DNA of 64,000 nucleotides from JACPLA01 sp964602055 (GCA_964602055.1 CAZRPU010000001.1:62001-126000); one strand, 5' to 3'; positions 1 through 9,100 are shown, counted from the stretch's first letter. Made by a program: numbers and translations. Notes: a model not told the origin generated them from the sequence alone.

Positions 1-732
1 TTCAGCGCCATCAAGCGGCCGCTATCGGTTGTTCCGGCGGCAGCTGCCGCGGCAGGCATCGGGGAATTCGAGGAAGCTCTCCATCATTCCCACACCACCG
101 CCATGATTCTTTCTCTCCTTGTGGCGAGCAGCGGAATTGCACTGGCTTTTGTGATGTACTTCTGGAAGCGCATCAGCGCGGACGCCATTGAAGGCCGGCT
201 GAAACCCATCCATCAATTCCTTCTCAACAAGTGGTATTTCGACGAACTCTACGATGCGACTATCGTTCGAGGCACGCTTCTCATCACAAGAGCCTTCCGC
301 TGGTTCGATAACATGATCATCGATGGCATTGTGAACGGAACGGCAAGCTGGACCCGAGCCGTTACCCTGGGAACGAAGCGGAACTGGGAAGAAGGGACGC
401 TTGCGGCTCTTTTCTATATGGCAGTTGCCGGAGTCATTTCTGTTTATGCGGCATGGATAACCGGCGAGGCAATGTGGGCCGGCGACGCCGGATTTGGCGG
501 CCGCCTCATCACGATCTTTCTAAGCATCGGAGTCGGAGGGTTAACCTTCTTTCTGATGTATGCCGGCGCAGGCGGATTCGACAATCGGATCGTCGACGGC
601 ATGGTCAACCTGGTCGCCTACCTGGCAGGATTCTTCGGGCTGGTAACGCGTCGGATCCAAACCGGCAAGGTGCAGACATACATTGTCTTTGTGCTCCTGG
701 GCGTCATGGTGTTTTTCCTGTGGTATAAATAG
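1..732 (+). CDS. nuoL: NADH-quinone oxidoreductase subunit L, C-terminal part
   Basis: This is the 3' end of the large antiporter-like membrane subunit of respiratory complex I, which couples NADH oxidation to proton translocation. The reading frame is open from base 1, so the gene begins outside the window; about 243 residues are present. The visible part carries the late helices, the segment NKWYFDELYD that is typical of the NuoL region before the long amphipathic helix, and several hydrophobic stretches ending in a membrane helix at the C-terminus. It lies 25 bp before nuoM and forms an operon with nuoM and nuoN. An internal ATG at 103 is not a real start, because recognisable NuoL sequence continues upstream of it. 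Confidence 0.93.
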   Translation, partial: FSAIKRPLSVVPAAAAAAGIGEFEEALHHSHTTAMILSLLVASSGIALAFVMYFWKRISADAIEGRLKPIHQFLLNKWYFDELYDATIVRGTLLITRAFRWFDNMIIDGIVNGTASWTRAVTLGTKRNWEEGTLAALFYMAVAGVISVYAAWITGEAMWAGDAGFGGRLITIFLSIGVGGLTFFLMYAGAGGFDNRIVDGMVNLVAYLAGFFGLVTRRIQTGKVQTYIVFVLLGVMVFFLWYK

Positions 733-757
733 GTTTTCAAGAAGAGGATAGCTACCC

Positions 758-2359
758 ATGGATCTTCAATTTCTCGGAATAGGGGTCCTTACGTGGATCA
801 CGTTCCTTCCGATCATCGGCATGGTTGCCGTGCTGACGGTTCCCAAGGGAAACGACGGCGCCCTGAAGTGGATTCCGGCAGCTGCGACGTTCCTGCAGCT
901 CGTTCTTGCCATGATGATCTACTTCAATTTCAATAAATCGATGAGCGGCATTAACTCGATTGAAGGGATGCAATTCGTCGAGAAGGCAACGTGGATTGAC
1001 ATTCCCGGGGTTGCATGGTTCGGCAGAATTCAGATAGAATATTTCATGGGTGTGGACGGATTGAGCGTGACGATGGTCCTGTTGACAGCCCTGATAAGTT
1101 TTGTTGCCGTGTTCGCCTCGTGGAACATCGAGAAATCCCTCAAAGGCTATATGGCCATGTTGCTTCTGCTGGACACGGGGATGATCGGCGTCTTTGTCGC
1201 ATTGGACTTCTTCCTCTTCTACGTTTTCTGGGAAGTGATGCTGCTGCCGATGTATTTCTTGATAGGCATTTGGGGCGGCCCCCGGCGCGAATATGCCGCG
1301 ATTAAGTTCTTTCTCTATACCTTGCTGGGCAGCGTCCTCATGCTCCTGGCCATCATCGCTCTCTACTTCAGCGTTTCCATTGTCGATCCGTCCAGCGGCG
1401 ACAAGGTTCATACGTTCAACATGCTCGCCATGATGAACCCTGCGAACTATGAACCCGGCTCTCTCCTCGCCGGGACCGGAACGTATTGGCGATCTCTCGC
1501 CTATATTGCGTTGTTCATCGGATTTGCCATCAAAGTACCCATCTTTCCTTTCCATACATGGCTTCCGGACGCGCACGTTGAAGCGCCGACGGCTATCAGC
1601 GTGATTCTTGCCGGCGTTCTGCTGAAGATGGGAACGTACGGTATCTTGCGGATCAGCTATCCGATGTTTCCGGATTTTGCCCAGGCGTATGCAGTTCCTC
1701 TGGCGGTTGTTGCCTTTATCAATATTGTCTATGGCGCCCTCTGCGCCATGGCTCAGCAGGACTTTAAGAAGCTAATCGCGTATTCCAGCATCAGCCACAT
1801 GGGAGTGGTTCTCCTGGGCATGTCCGCGTTGAATACGCAGGGCATGATGGGCGCGGTGTTCCAGATGTTCAACCACGGAACAATTACCGCGATGCTCTTC
1901 TTGATTGTGGGCGTACTGTACGACCGGGCGCACACCAGGGATATCAACGCGTTCGGAGGGTTGGCCGTGACGATGCCAAAATATACCGGGATCATGACGG
2001 TGGCTTTCTTTGCTGCGTTGGGCCTTCCGGGGTTAAGCGGTTTCATCTCAGAGGCATTTTCCTTCCTGGGTGCGTTTCAAACCCATCGCTGGATTACCAT
2101 TGCTTCGACCCTGGGCATCGTCCTGACGGCGGCGTACATGTTGTGGACCCTTCAGCGGGTCTTTCTGGGAAAACCCAACGAACAATGGGCTTCGCTTCCC
2201 GACATCAACGGCCGTGAGCTGTTCACGCTAGTGCCATTGGCCGTGATTGTCATTGCGCTGGGTATCTACCCCTCGCTGATTCTCGATCTCATGACAAGCT
2301 CGATGAACCATCTTGTGAGCATCGTCAGCGAAGCAGCAACAGTGGCTCTGGTTCCTTAA
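758..2359 (+). CDS. nuoM: NADH-quinone oxidoreductase subunit M
   Basis: This 533-residue protein is the second antiporter-like membrane subunit of complex I. Its length and succession of about 14 hydrophobic helices match the NuoM family. Family motifs are visible, including PTAISVILAGVLLKMGTYG near residues 275-293 and the segment KKLIAYSSISHMG near residue 335, with the buried lysine and glutamate residues expected along the proton path. The start ATG at 758 follows a purine-rich stretch (AAGAAGAGG) at suitable distance. It sits between nuoL and nuoN and is presumably co-transcribed with them. The identification is firm. Confidence 0.97.
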   Translation: MDLQFLGIGVLTWITFLPIIGMVAVLTVPKGNDGALKWIPAAATFLQLVLAMMIYFNFNKSMSGINSIEGMQFVEKATWIDIPGVAWFGRIQIEYFMGVDGLSVTMVLLTALISFVAVFASWNIEKSLKGYMAMLLLLDTGMIGVFVALDFFLFYVFWEVMLLPMYFLIGIWGGPRREYAAIKFFLYTLLGSVLMLLAIIALYFSVSIVDPSSGDKVHTFNMLAMMNPANYEPGSLLAGTGTYWRSLAYIALFIGFAIKVPIFPFHTWLPDAHVEAPTAISVILAGVLLKMGTYGILRISYPMFPDFAQAYAVPLAVVAFINIVYGALCAMAQQDFKKLIAYSSISHMGVVLLGMSALNTQGMMGAVFQMFNHGTITAMLFLIVGVLYDRAHTRDINAFGGLAVTMPKYTGIMTVAFFAALGLPGLSGFISEAFSFLGAFQTHRWITIASTLGIVLTAAYMLWTLQRVFLGKPNEQWASLPDINGRELFTLVPLAVIVIALGIYPSLILDLMTSSMNHLVSIVSEAATVALVP

Positions 2360-2392
2360 TGCATGAACGCATGAACGATTACAGTATTCTCT

Positions 2393-3886
2393 ATGGTTGA
2401 GCAGATCCTGCAAAGTCTTTCCCTTTTCCTGCCGGAGACGGTCCTGACGGTCGCATTGTGTCTGGGCATCCTCTCGGACCTTGTGTTCGGCAAGTACCGC
2501 GCCGTTACGGCGATCGTATCGCTGATCGGGTTGACGACTTCCCTGGTGTTTGTTGTTGCGCAGAGCGGAGTCGCGGAGTCGGTCTTTTCCGGCATGGTCG
2601 TGGTCGATCCGTTTGCCGTCTTCTTCAAAAGCATTATCGGATTTACCGCCATCCTCATCCTCCTTTTTTCGCTCTTTTCACGCGACGTTCAAAAGACGGA
2701 GAAAAGAAGCGGCGAGTACTTCTCCCTGCTGCTTGCCATGACCCTTGGCATGTATCTCATGGCCGGGGCCGCCAATCTCCTGATGATGGTTTTGGCCCTC
2801 GAGCTTACAAGCCTTTCCTCGTACGTTTTGGCCGGATACATGAAGGAATCCGGCGGCTCGAGCGAGGCTTCATTGAAGTATATCCTCTACGGGGCTCTCT
2901 CGAGCGGCCTCATGCTTTATGGAATCTCTCTCCTGTACGGGCTGACAGGAGCGACAGATATCTACGGCGTCAACAGGGCGTTGGCCGGAGGCACGGCGAA
3001 TGAAACCACGCTCTTGATTGCCGGTATTCTCATTCTGGTCGGGTTTGGCTACAAGATCAGCGCTGTGCCGTTCCATTTCTGGACTCCCGACGTGTATGAA
3101 GGCGCTCCGGTGACCATTACGGCGTTCCTTTCCGTAGCTTCCAAGGCGGCAGGTTTTGCGATGATGATCCGGTTCTTCAAAGTCTCCTTTGTCGATACGA
3201 GCGTTCTCCCGATCGCCGACGGAATGTGGGTCATGCAGGGGTTCGAATGGAACAAGCTTTTTGCGGTCCTTTCGGTGCTTACCATGACGCTGGGGAATCT
3301 CGTGGCTGTGTGGCAGAACAACATGAAGCGGCTGCTGGCCTATTCGAGCATCGCACATGCGGGATATATGCTGATGGGAATCGTCGTTTTGAGCGACAAA
3401 GGGCTTGCGGCGGTGTTGATCTATTTTGTCGTGTACCTCTTCATGAATCTTGGAGCATTTTATGTCGTGATGCTGGTGGCGAACAAAACAGGGAGTGAGG
3501 ATATCGATGCATACAAAGGACTCGGCTACCGGTCTCCCCTCATTGGCGTCGCCATGGTCATTTTCTTCATTGCGCTCACGGGCCTTCCGCCTACTGCTGG
3601 TTTCATCGGCAAGCTCTTTCTTTTTGTCGCTCTTCTTGATGCAAAATGGATCTGGCTGGCGGTTGTTGGCGCTTTGAACAGCGTTGTTTCCCTGTATTAC
3701 TATGTTCGCGTGCTCCGGAACATGTTCCTTCGCGACCCCGAAGCGGGCGCTGAACCGGTTCGCTTCAGTACACCTCAAATCCTCGTCCTCCTGCTCATGC
3801 TGATTCCAACACTTCTCTTCGGTTTGTATTATTCGCCAATTATTGATTGGGCCAACGCATCGATCATGATGCTTCATGTGCGATAA
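2393..3886 (+). CDS. nuoN: NADH-quinone oxidoreductase subunit N
   Basis: This 497-residue protein is the third antiporter-like subunit of complex I and normally ends the nuo operon, as it appears to do here. It is polytopic throughout. It carries the family segments PFHFWTPDVYEGAP near residue 228 and KRLLAYSSIAHAGYMLMG near residue 311, which contain conserved charged residues of the proton channel. It begins 33 bp after nuoM. After its stop the next gene is a receiver-domain protein about 57 bp downstream, so the respiratory operon probably ends here, although no clear hairpin terminator is visible. Confidence 0.97.
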   Translation: MVEQILQSLSLFLPETVLTVALCLGILSDLVFGKYRAVTAIVSLIGLTTSLVFVVAQSGVAESVFSGMVVVDPFAVFFKSIIGFTAILILLFSLFSRDVQKTEKRSGEYFSLLLAMTLGMYLMAGAANLLMMVLALELTSLSSYVLAGYMKESGGSSEASLKYILYGALSSGLMLYGISLLYGLTGATDIYGVNRALAGGTANETTLLIAGILILVGFGYKISAVPFHFWTPDVYEGAPVTITAFLSVASKAAGFAMMIRFFKVSFVDTSVLPIADGMWVMQGFEWNKLFAVLSVLTMTLGNLVAVWQNNMKRLLAYSSIAHAGYMLMGIVVLSDKGLAAVLIYFVVYLFMNLGAFYVVMLVANKTGSEDIDAYKGLGYRSPLIGVAMVIFFIALTGLPPTAGFIGKLFLFVALLDAKWIWLAVVGALNSVVSLYYYVRVLRNMFLRDPEAGAEPVRFSTPQILVLLLMLIPTLLFGLYYSPIIDWANASIMMLHVR

Positions 3887-3943
3887 CGCACAGCCCTTTG
3901 AGCCGCCTGGAGTTATTTTGCAGCATTGAATCTTACTTTCGCT

Positions 3944-4702
3944 ATGGCAATGGGATCCGCACATATCCTCCTTGTTGACGACGATGAATCGTTCGTGAAG
4001 TTCCTGGCGACGGTTCTTCGGGATGAATATCACCATCGCATCGAAACAGCGGCTTCGGGGGAAGAGGCTCTTCAGGTGCTGAGCCGGGGAAATTCCTATT
4101 TTGACATGATTTTTCTCGACTATTTCATGCCCGGTATGACGGGTCTCGATGTGATGCGTTGGATGAATGCGCAGAAGATCGGGACTCCTGTGGTTGTCCT
4201 GACGGGGGCGGGGAACGAACAGGTGGCGGTTGAGGCGATGAAGCTGGGTGCGTACGACTACCTGCGAAAAGAAGAGATTGACATCCAGCATCTGGGGACA
4301 GTCATCGATGCGACACGGGAGAGGCATCTTTTCAGAATCTCGAAGGAATTCGAGGAGGAACAGGCGAAAGAGATTCTCCTCAATAATGAGGCGACGGAGA
4401 AGTTGAGAAGGACGATCAACGCTCTCACCCCGTCGCTCAATTCGGCCCTGGCTGAGATAGCCGTTGAGCTTGAAATCAGCGGGACGCATTCGCTGGAAGA
4501 ACTTCCCGAAAGCCCCAAAAAAGAACGCCTGCAGAAGTCGCTGGCGGAGATGAAGAGGCAGGTTGCAGTGCTTGAATCAGGCATCAACACGCTTCTTCGC
4601 CTGTATCAGGTGGTCTATGCGCACCACGATATGGCGGCGATCATTGAGACGATGAAGCAGGAAGTTGAGCGGCAGAGCAGCAGCGTTCGGAGAGTCGATT
4701 AG
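3944..4702 (+). CDS. Response-regulator receiver protein with coiled-coil C-terminus
   Basis: The first 120 residues form a CheY-like receiver: the acidic triad DDD near residue 12, the phospho-accepting Asp near residue 59 in FLDYFMPG, the Thr/Gly of LTGAG near 87 and the conserved Lys near 109. The rest (about 120-252) is helical, charged and probably coiled coil. It has no DNA-binding, ATPase or enzymatic signature. The layout and the KE motif after the receiver Lys resemble the protein at 31175-31867, but the histidine box of that protein is absent here. ATG codons at 3944 and 3950 are both possible; a TTG at 3926 would add six residues. Its stop overlaps the stop of convergent coaX. The output function is unknown. 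Confidence 0.85.
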   Translation: MAMGSAHILLVDDDESFVKFLATVLRDEYHHRIETAASGEEALQVLSRGNSYFDMIFLDYFMPGMTGLDVMRWMNAQKIGTPVVVLTGAGNEQVAVEAMKLGAYDYLRKEEIDIQHLGTVIDATRERHLFRISKEFEEEQAKEILLNNEATEKLRRTINALTPSLNSALAEIAVELEISGTHSLEELPESPKKERLQKSLAEMKRQVAVLESGINTLLRLYQVVYAHHDMAAIIETMKQEVERQSSSVRRVD

Positions 4703-5481
4703 GCGCGTTGCACGCGCTCGCAGATAAGTCGAACACCCTCGAGTACCAGGGCGGGCTCACAGGCCGTAATGAGCTTGGAGTGTTCACTGATGAGTTTTGA
4801 AAATCCCCCCGTGGCAATAACTTTTGGATGTTTCATCCCTCCTTGTTCCATTTCCAGCTGAAGCCTCCCTACCATTCCTTCCATAGCGTCGATCGCTCCG
4901 TACAATATGCCCGCCTGCATGCTTGAAACGGTATCGGTGGCGATGAGCTTTCTCGGGAAATGAAGTTCGATCTTGGGGAGCTTTGCAGCCCTGCGGTGGA
5001 GGTCGGCTGCCGAGGTTTCAATGCCCGGAGCGATGACGCCGCCGAGATAATCTCCGGTTGCCGATACCAGATCGTACGTCGTGGCAGTGCCGAAATCGAT
5101 AATAATGAGCGGACCTCCGTACTTTGCAAATCCGGCGACGGCATTACAGAGACGGTCGGCCCCCACAGAGGTCGGATCATCATAATGGATCTTGAGTCCA
5201 AGGTTCAGATGGGAACCGACGACGATAGGCTCAACGCGGAAGTACTTTCGGGCCATTGCAGCAAAAATATCGGTGAGGTTGGGTACCACCGAAGAGATTC
5301 CCACGCCGTCGATGCGGGCTGCATCGATCCCCGCGTCGTGGAGGAACTGGCGCAGCTGGGTTCCGGCCTCATCTTCCGTCCGCTGGAGATTGCTCGTGAC
5401 ACGCCAATCGCGGAGAAGCTTCGCTCCGTCGTAAACGCCGGAGACCGTATGGGTATTGCCGATATCAATGGCTAAGAGCAT
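4699..5481 (-). CDS. coaX: Type III pantothenate kinase
   Basis: This protein phosphorylates pantothenate in the first step of coenzyme A synthesis. The 260-residue chain starts with the ASKHA phosphate-binding motif LLAIDIGNTHTVSG and has the family segments GVGISSVVPNL, GADRLCNAVAG and IIDFGTATTYDLV that bind pantothenate and ATP. I take the ATG at 5481 because homologous sequence begins there; the open frame runs further upstream into birA without meaning. It lies only 7 bp after birA on the same strand, a pairing of coaX and birA seen in many bacteria. Type III kinases are not inhibited by CoA, which is family knowledge. Confidence 0.95.
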   Translation of the reverse strand: MLLAIDIGNTHTVSGVYDGAKLLRDWRVTSNLQRTEDEAGTQLRQFLHDAGIDAARIDGVGISSVVPNLTDIFAAMARKYFRVEPIVVGSHLNLGLKIHYDDPTSVGADRLCNAVAGFAKYGGPLIIIDFGTATTYDLVSATGDYLGGVIAPGIETSAADLHRRAAKLPKIELHFPRKLIATDTVSSMQAGILYGAIDAMEGMVGRLQLEMEQGGMKHPKVIATGGFSKLISEHSKLITACEPALVLEGVRLICERVQRA

Positions 5482-5488
5482 GAAGTCC

Positions 5489-6268
5489 TCACGATGACAG
5501 CAGCGTGACGTCGCCCGCAAAGACTGTTTGCGTCCCCTGGGCAGTCTTGAGAATGAGTCCCCCTTCGGCAGACAAACCGACGGCAGAGCCGTCCACCCGG
5601 TGGTCATGTTGAAGGATGCTGATCTTCTTCCCGAACATCGTGCAGCGGGAATGCCATTCGTCCAGTACGCGCTCGAAACGGTGCGCCGCAACATCCTGAT
5701 AGAGGAAATCCATTTCCCGAAGGATGCCGAGCAGAAGCTTTGCGCGATCGACGTCCTTTCCCGTTTCGCGCCTGATCGAAGTGGCTCGTGCCGCAATGTC
5801 GGGATGGAGCGACTGCTGCCCGACGTTCAGGCCAACGCCGGCAATGCAGTACGCGAGCCTCTCGCGGTCCATGGAGCTCTCCAGCAGAATGCCGCAGACC
5901 TTGCGGCCCTTGAGGAGAAGATCGTTCGGCCACTTGCATTCGACCGGCATGGATGTTTCCCGTTCGACGGCCCGCGCGACGGCGACCGCAGAAAAGAACG
6001 CAAGAAGGCCGGCAGATTCGTGCTTGAGGGGCGGCCGCAAAACAACGGAAAAGAGCAAACTGGTTCCAGGCGATGCATGCCAGCGGCGACCAAGCCTGCC
6101 TTTCCCATCGGTCTGGAAGTCGGCGACGACAAGCGTTCCTTCCTCGGACCCCGCTTCTGCAAGAGTTCGCGCGCAGACATTCGTCGAATCAAGAGAGTCA
6201 AAAACAAAGAGCTTCCTGCCGATTCTCTTCGTATCGAGATCCCGGAGAATTTCTTCTTTCGAGAACAT
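5489..6268 (-). CDS. birA: Biotin--[acetyl-CoA-carboxylase] ligase
   Basis: This 259-residue enzyme attaches biotin to the carrier protein of biotin-dependent carboxylases. The biotinyl-AMP binding loop GRLGRRWHASPG is near residue 57, and the segment KWPNDLLLKGRKVCGILLE near residue 113 carries the conserved Lys. The N-terminal winged-helix repressor domain of E. coli BirA is absent, so this is the monofunctional type with no evidence for biotin-operon repression. It overlaps no neighbour and stops 7 bp before the coaX start. It could serve the acyl-CoA carboxylase whose beta subunit lies at 43618-45273. Confidence 0.94.
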   Translation of the reverse strand: MFSKEEILRDLDTKRIGRKLFVFDSLDSTNVCARTLAEAGSEEGTLVVADFQTDGKGRLGRRWHASPGTSLLFSVVLRPPLKHESAGLLAFFSAVAVARAVERETSMPVECKWPNDLLLKGRKVCGILLESSMDRERLAYCIAGVGLNVGQQSLHPDIAARATSIRRETGKDVDRAKLLLGILREMDFLYQDVAAHRFERVLDEWHSRCTMFGKKISILQHDHRVDGSAVGLSAEGGLILKTAQGTQTVFAGDVTLLSS

Positions 6269-6270
6269 TG

Positions 6271-7851
6271 CTACTCGGAGCCGTAAGGAGAAGGATTGCC
6301 GTGTTTGCGCAGCATTCTGCTGAAATGCGCCACCTTCCAGCCGGTGACGTAAGCGAGCTTACCGATCGCCATCATGTTGTCAAACACGATTTTTTCAACC
6401 GTATCGGTGGGGCGGTGATAATCTTCATGGACGCCCGTAAAGAAGAATACAATGGGGATCCCTTTGCGCGCAAAATTGTAATGGTCGCTTCGTCGGTAGA
6501 ATTGGTTCGGGTCGTTGTCGTCATTATACTGATAATCAAGGCTCAACCGCACGCTTTCCTTGTTCGCAAGAACAACGAGGCTGTCGAGTTCCGTGCTGAT
6601 CTTATCCGACCCTATGACATAGACATAGTTTCGGTCATTTGCATCGAGATGCTTCTTGTCGGTCCTGCCCACCATGTCCATATTGATGTTTGCGATTGTC
6701 CGCTCCAGGGGAAACAAGGGATGGTCCGCATAGTAGGATGAGCCGAGAAGGCCCTTTTCTTCTCCCGCAACCGTCATGAAAACGAGACTTCGTTTTGGCT
6801 TTACCGGATTCAGGGAATAGGCTTCGGCGAGCTCGAGGACGGTCGATGTCCCCGATCCGTCGTCATCTGCTCCATGGTAAATGGCGCCATCTACGGCGCT
6901 AATGCCCACGTGATCATAATGAGCGGTAAAGAGAACATATTCGTCCCGCAGCTTGGGATCCGCTCCTGGAAGGAGAGCCACCACATTCTCAGAGGTTCTT
7001 TCCTCGACAAGAGCTCTTGTTTCAATGACCGCCGTCATGCCGCGAAGTTCGACAGGTGCCAGGGTGGTGTCCAAAGCATACTTCTTTCGCAGAGCACCGA
7101 GAGAATTTCCCAACGGTGACAGAAAGGCCAGACCCATCTTCGATCCGGCCAGAATGACGGGAGCTCCAGCCCGACCCGGCCTTGGAGCCTGGTCCTTCAA
7201 GGACATCTGCCCTTTTTCCAGCACATTGGCAAGCGTTTTCGCTTGTGTTTCGATGGACCCTGAAACGGCCTCATCCGTAATAAGGATTATTCCCGCAGCT
7301 TCAGGAAAACGAAAGAAACGCCGACCCCGCCGGGTCTGGGAAGTATCGAGTGCAGCGTCCCTCCGACCTGCGAACATGACCACGACCTTGTTCTTCAGAT
7401 CCTCTGATTGATCTTTTGTGAGGGTAACATCCTGAAAGCCGACAAACACTGCCGGTGCAGTCAAGGTCGTCTCGACGATTGAAGTGCTCAGGAAATCGGA
7501 ACCAAAGCGGAACTGAGATTTTCCTGCCGCATGGTGCAGCGTAACGGTCGAGTGCGGACTTGGTCTCGAAACTACGACCTGAAATGGTTGGAAAAACGAT
7601 CCGTTCTCCCCGGCCGGTTTCAGGCCCAGCTTTGCGAAAACAGCTGCAATGTATTGAGCAGCAACTTTTTGACCTCGAAAAGAGGTCTCCCGTCCCTCAA
7701 GCTCAGAAGAAGAGAGAAACGTGAGGTGAGCCTTGAGGTCATTCACCGTTATGGATTCGTAACCAACAGATGACTCCCGGTCCACCCTGGGTTGTGATAA
7801 TGCAAGGGAAGGAAGTAATTGAAGAGTGAAAATAATGATCAAGCGTCGCAC
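6271..7851 (-). CDS. Secreted M28-family metallopeptidase
   Basis: This 526-residue protein is a probable zinc aminopeptidase acting outside the cytoplasm. A hydrophobic signal peptide covers about residues 3-19, with cleavage likely after SLALS. The zinc ligands of clan MH are visible: HYDH at 311-314, GADDDGSG at 327, GEEKG at 363, NMDMVGR at 390 and HEDYHRPTD at 475. Residues about 120-270 look like an inserted protease-associated (PA) domain. The start is a GTG (7851-7849) preceded by GAGGTGA. It reads toward birA and ends 2 bp before it, so the three leftward genes may share a transcript. Substrate specificity cannot be told. Confidence 0.92.
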   Translation of the reverse strand: MRRLIIIFTLQLLPSLALSQPRVDRESSVGYESITVNDLKAHLTFLSSSELEGRETSFRGQKVAAQYIAAVFAKLGLKPAGENGSFFQPFQVVVSRPSPHSTVTLHHAAGKSQFRFGSDFLSTSIVETTLTAPAVFVGFQDVTLTKDQSEDLKNKVVVMFAGRRDAALDTSQTRRGRRFFRFPEAAGIILITDEAVSGSIETQAKTLANVLEKGQMSLKDQAPRPGRAGAPVILAGSKMGLAFLSPLGNSLGALRKKYALDTTLAPVELRGMTAVIETRALVEERTSENVVALLPGADPKLRDEYVLFTAHYDHVGISAVDGAIYHGADDDGSGTSTVLELAEAYSLNPVKPKRSLVFMTVAGEEKGLLGSSYYADHPLFPLERTIANINMDMVGRTDKKHLDANDRNYVYVIGSDKISTELDSLVVLANKESVRLSLDYQYNDDNDPNQFYRRSDHYNFARKGIPIVFFFTGVHEDYHRPTDTVEKIVFDNMMAIGKLAYVTGWKVAHFSRMLRKHGNPSPYGSE

Positions 7852-7945
7852 AGGTTCACCTCATGATTAGGTACCACAGAAGGCCCTTCTTTTGATTGTT
7901 CATTGCGATTGGGCTTCATGAAAAACGCATGATGAAGGGACTTGT

Positions 7946-7954
7946 TGCTATAAT
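7946..7954 (+). promoter_or_regulatory. Candidate extended -10 promoter element
   Basis: The sequence TGCTATAAT matches an extended -10 box exactly. No -35 box stands 17 bp upstream. A transcript from here would have a leader of about 300 nt before the first hsp20. This is a consensus match only. Confidence 0.35.
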
Positions 7955-8056
7955 CTGTTAATAATTAAGTAGTTACGGAACGAGACGATAGCAAAATCAC
8001 GTTTGAAAAGCAATGCATCCTAGCCTCTGTCATGTCTGCACTTTTTTCAGTATCTG

Positions 8057-8070
8057 TGACAATTATGTCA
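8057..8070. repeat. Operator-like inverted repeat
   Basis: Perfect 5-bp arms TGACA and TGTCA are separated by ATTA. Further TGTCA copies occur at 8028-8032 and 8089-8093, the latter as TGTCAC mirrored by GTGACA at 8056-8061. The clustering in the heat-shock upstream region suggests a regulator site, but no binding protein can be named. Confidence 0.35.
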
Positions 8071-8267
8071 GAATTCAGTCAATTCCTTTGTCACGAAGTA
8101 TGCCATTTTGTCGCATGGGTAGTGACCCTCAACAGCACGTCATGAGATGATCTGGTCTTCTAACTTATTGAAATACAAGTACTTATCTGATTGTCTGTTC
8201 GGGTGAAGCATTATGGCACGGAATTAGCAAATAGAGAGGAGAAAACATTCCAACAAGGAGAGAAGAA

Positions 8268-8705
8268 ATGCTGTTCAAACATGGTCCGGTTCTGCAGTCG
8301 GTCGGAGAAGCCAGCAGGTTGATTGAATCTTTGTTTGATGACTTCGGGATGGTTTCCCGAAATGTGGGAGTTCCCGAAACCGACATGGTCGAAGACGCCG
8401 AAGCATACCAGTTGTTCATTGACCTCCCGGGTGTAAAAAAGGAAGATGTCAGCCTTTCAACTGAAAACCGCACGCTGACGATCAGTGCCAGGCGGTCAGA
8501 TCGGATGCTCCCGGAAGGAGCGAGACTCATTCACAGGGAAACCTTCGCAGACTCGATGCAGCGTACAATGGAAATTCCTGCTACGGTGGACGTTGCCCGC
8601 ATTTCTGCGGAATTACGGGATGGCGTCTTGAGAATCGAATTCCCAAAAGAAAAAGCGGCACGCGTACGGCAGATCGAGATTCACACGTCAGGACAGACAG
8701 AATGA
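8268..8705 (+). CDS. Small heat-shock protein (Hsp20 family), copy 1
   Basis: This 145-residue ATP-independent holdase binds unfolding proteins and passes them to DnaK/ClpB. An alpha-crystallin domain covers about residues 40-132. It opens with ETDMVEDAEAYQLFIDLPGV and ends with the diagnostic ELRDGVLRIEFPK. A C-terminal I-x-I anchor (IEI) follows near residue 137. The N-terminal arm of about 40 residues is short. A strong ribosome site (AAGGAG) precedes the ATG. Its last four bases overlap the start of the second copy (ATGA), which implies translational coupling. Confidence 0.93.
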   Translation: MLFKHGPVLQSVGEASRLIESLFDDFGMVSRNVGVPETDMVEDAEAYQLFIDLPGVKKEDVSLSTENRTLTISARRSDRMLPEGARLIHRETFADSMQRTMEIPATVDVARISAELRDGVLRIEFPKEKAARVRQIEIHTSGQTE

Positions 8706-9100
8706 CGAAAAAGAATGATGGAGCTCTTATCCGTCCGGGCGTGAGCGCGATCGTCCGGTGGTCCGAGCCCGGCGAGGATTTGATTACGCCGGTGGCAGAT
8801 ATTCTTGAAACCGCAGATTTCTTCGTCGTAAAGCTGGACATGCCGGGCGCGACGAAGGACGGTATCCGGCTGACACTGGAGTCGAACGTCCTCATCGTTC
8901 AAGGTGCAGTTCGGTCGGTTCGCCGTGAACGTATGAACATGCTTCGTCGCGAAGTCGTCGCTCTGAACTACTACCGAGAATTCAATATCAGCGATGACAT
9001 TCTCTCTGATGGCATTGAGGCGGAATTTGAAAACGGCGTTTTGACCATGAAGCTCCAAAAAGCGCAGCATGCGAAGAAACGTGATATTCCCATTACCTAA
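8702..9100 (+). CDS. Small heat-shock protein (Hsp20 family), copy 2, divergent
   Basis: This 132-residue protein has the alpha-crystallin fold from about residue 28 to 120. It shows the segment DFFVVKLDMPGATKDGI and the signature AEFENGVLTMKL. It ends almost exactly at an I-x-I anchor (IPI) with no further tail. Its N-terminal arm is only about 25 residues, and its sequence differs clearly from the copies on either side, so it is probably an old paralogue rather than a recent duplicate. It overlaps copy 1 by 4 bp and lies 23 bp before copy 3. Co-assembly with the other two is possible but not shown by sequence. Confidence 0.9.
   Translation: MTKKNDGALIRPGVSAIVRWSEPGEDLITPVADILETADFFVVKLDMPGATKDGIRLTLESNVLIVQGAVRSVRRERMNMLRREVVALNYYREFNISDDILSDGIEAEFENGVLTMKLQKAQHAKKRDIPIT

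Larger units (their letters stand above)
7852..8267. other. Intergenic region before the heat-shock island
   Basis: This 416-bp gene-free stretch lies between a leftward peptidase gene and the rightward hsp20 series. It is AT-richer than its surroundings. It holds an extended -10-like element at 7946-7954 and an inverted repeat TGACA-ATTA-TGTCA at 8057-8070. Further TGTCA copies sit at 8028-8032 and in TGTCAC at 8089-8094. No CIRCE element and no good sigma-32 consensus was found. It is the natural place for stress regulation of the island and for the promoter of the peptidase gene. Confidence 0.6.

Noticed and set aside
2870..4489. Open frame of 539 codons antisense to nuoN and the receiver gene
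   Set aside because: It lies wholly opposite two well-identified genes, has no recognisable motif and is rich in His, Arg and Glu, as expected for the antisense of high-GC hydrophobic genes.
7852..8267. CIRCE element or sigma-32 promoter for the heat-shock genes
   Set aside because: No TTAGCACTC-N9-GAGTGCTAA repeat and no CTTGAA/CCCCAT pair at proper spacing is present; only weaker TGTCA boxes were seen.
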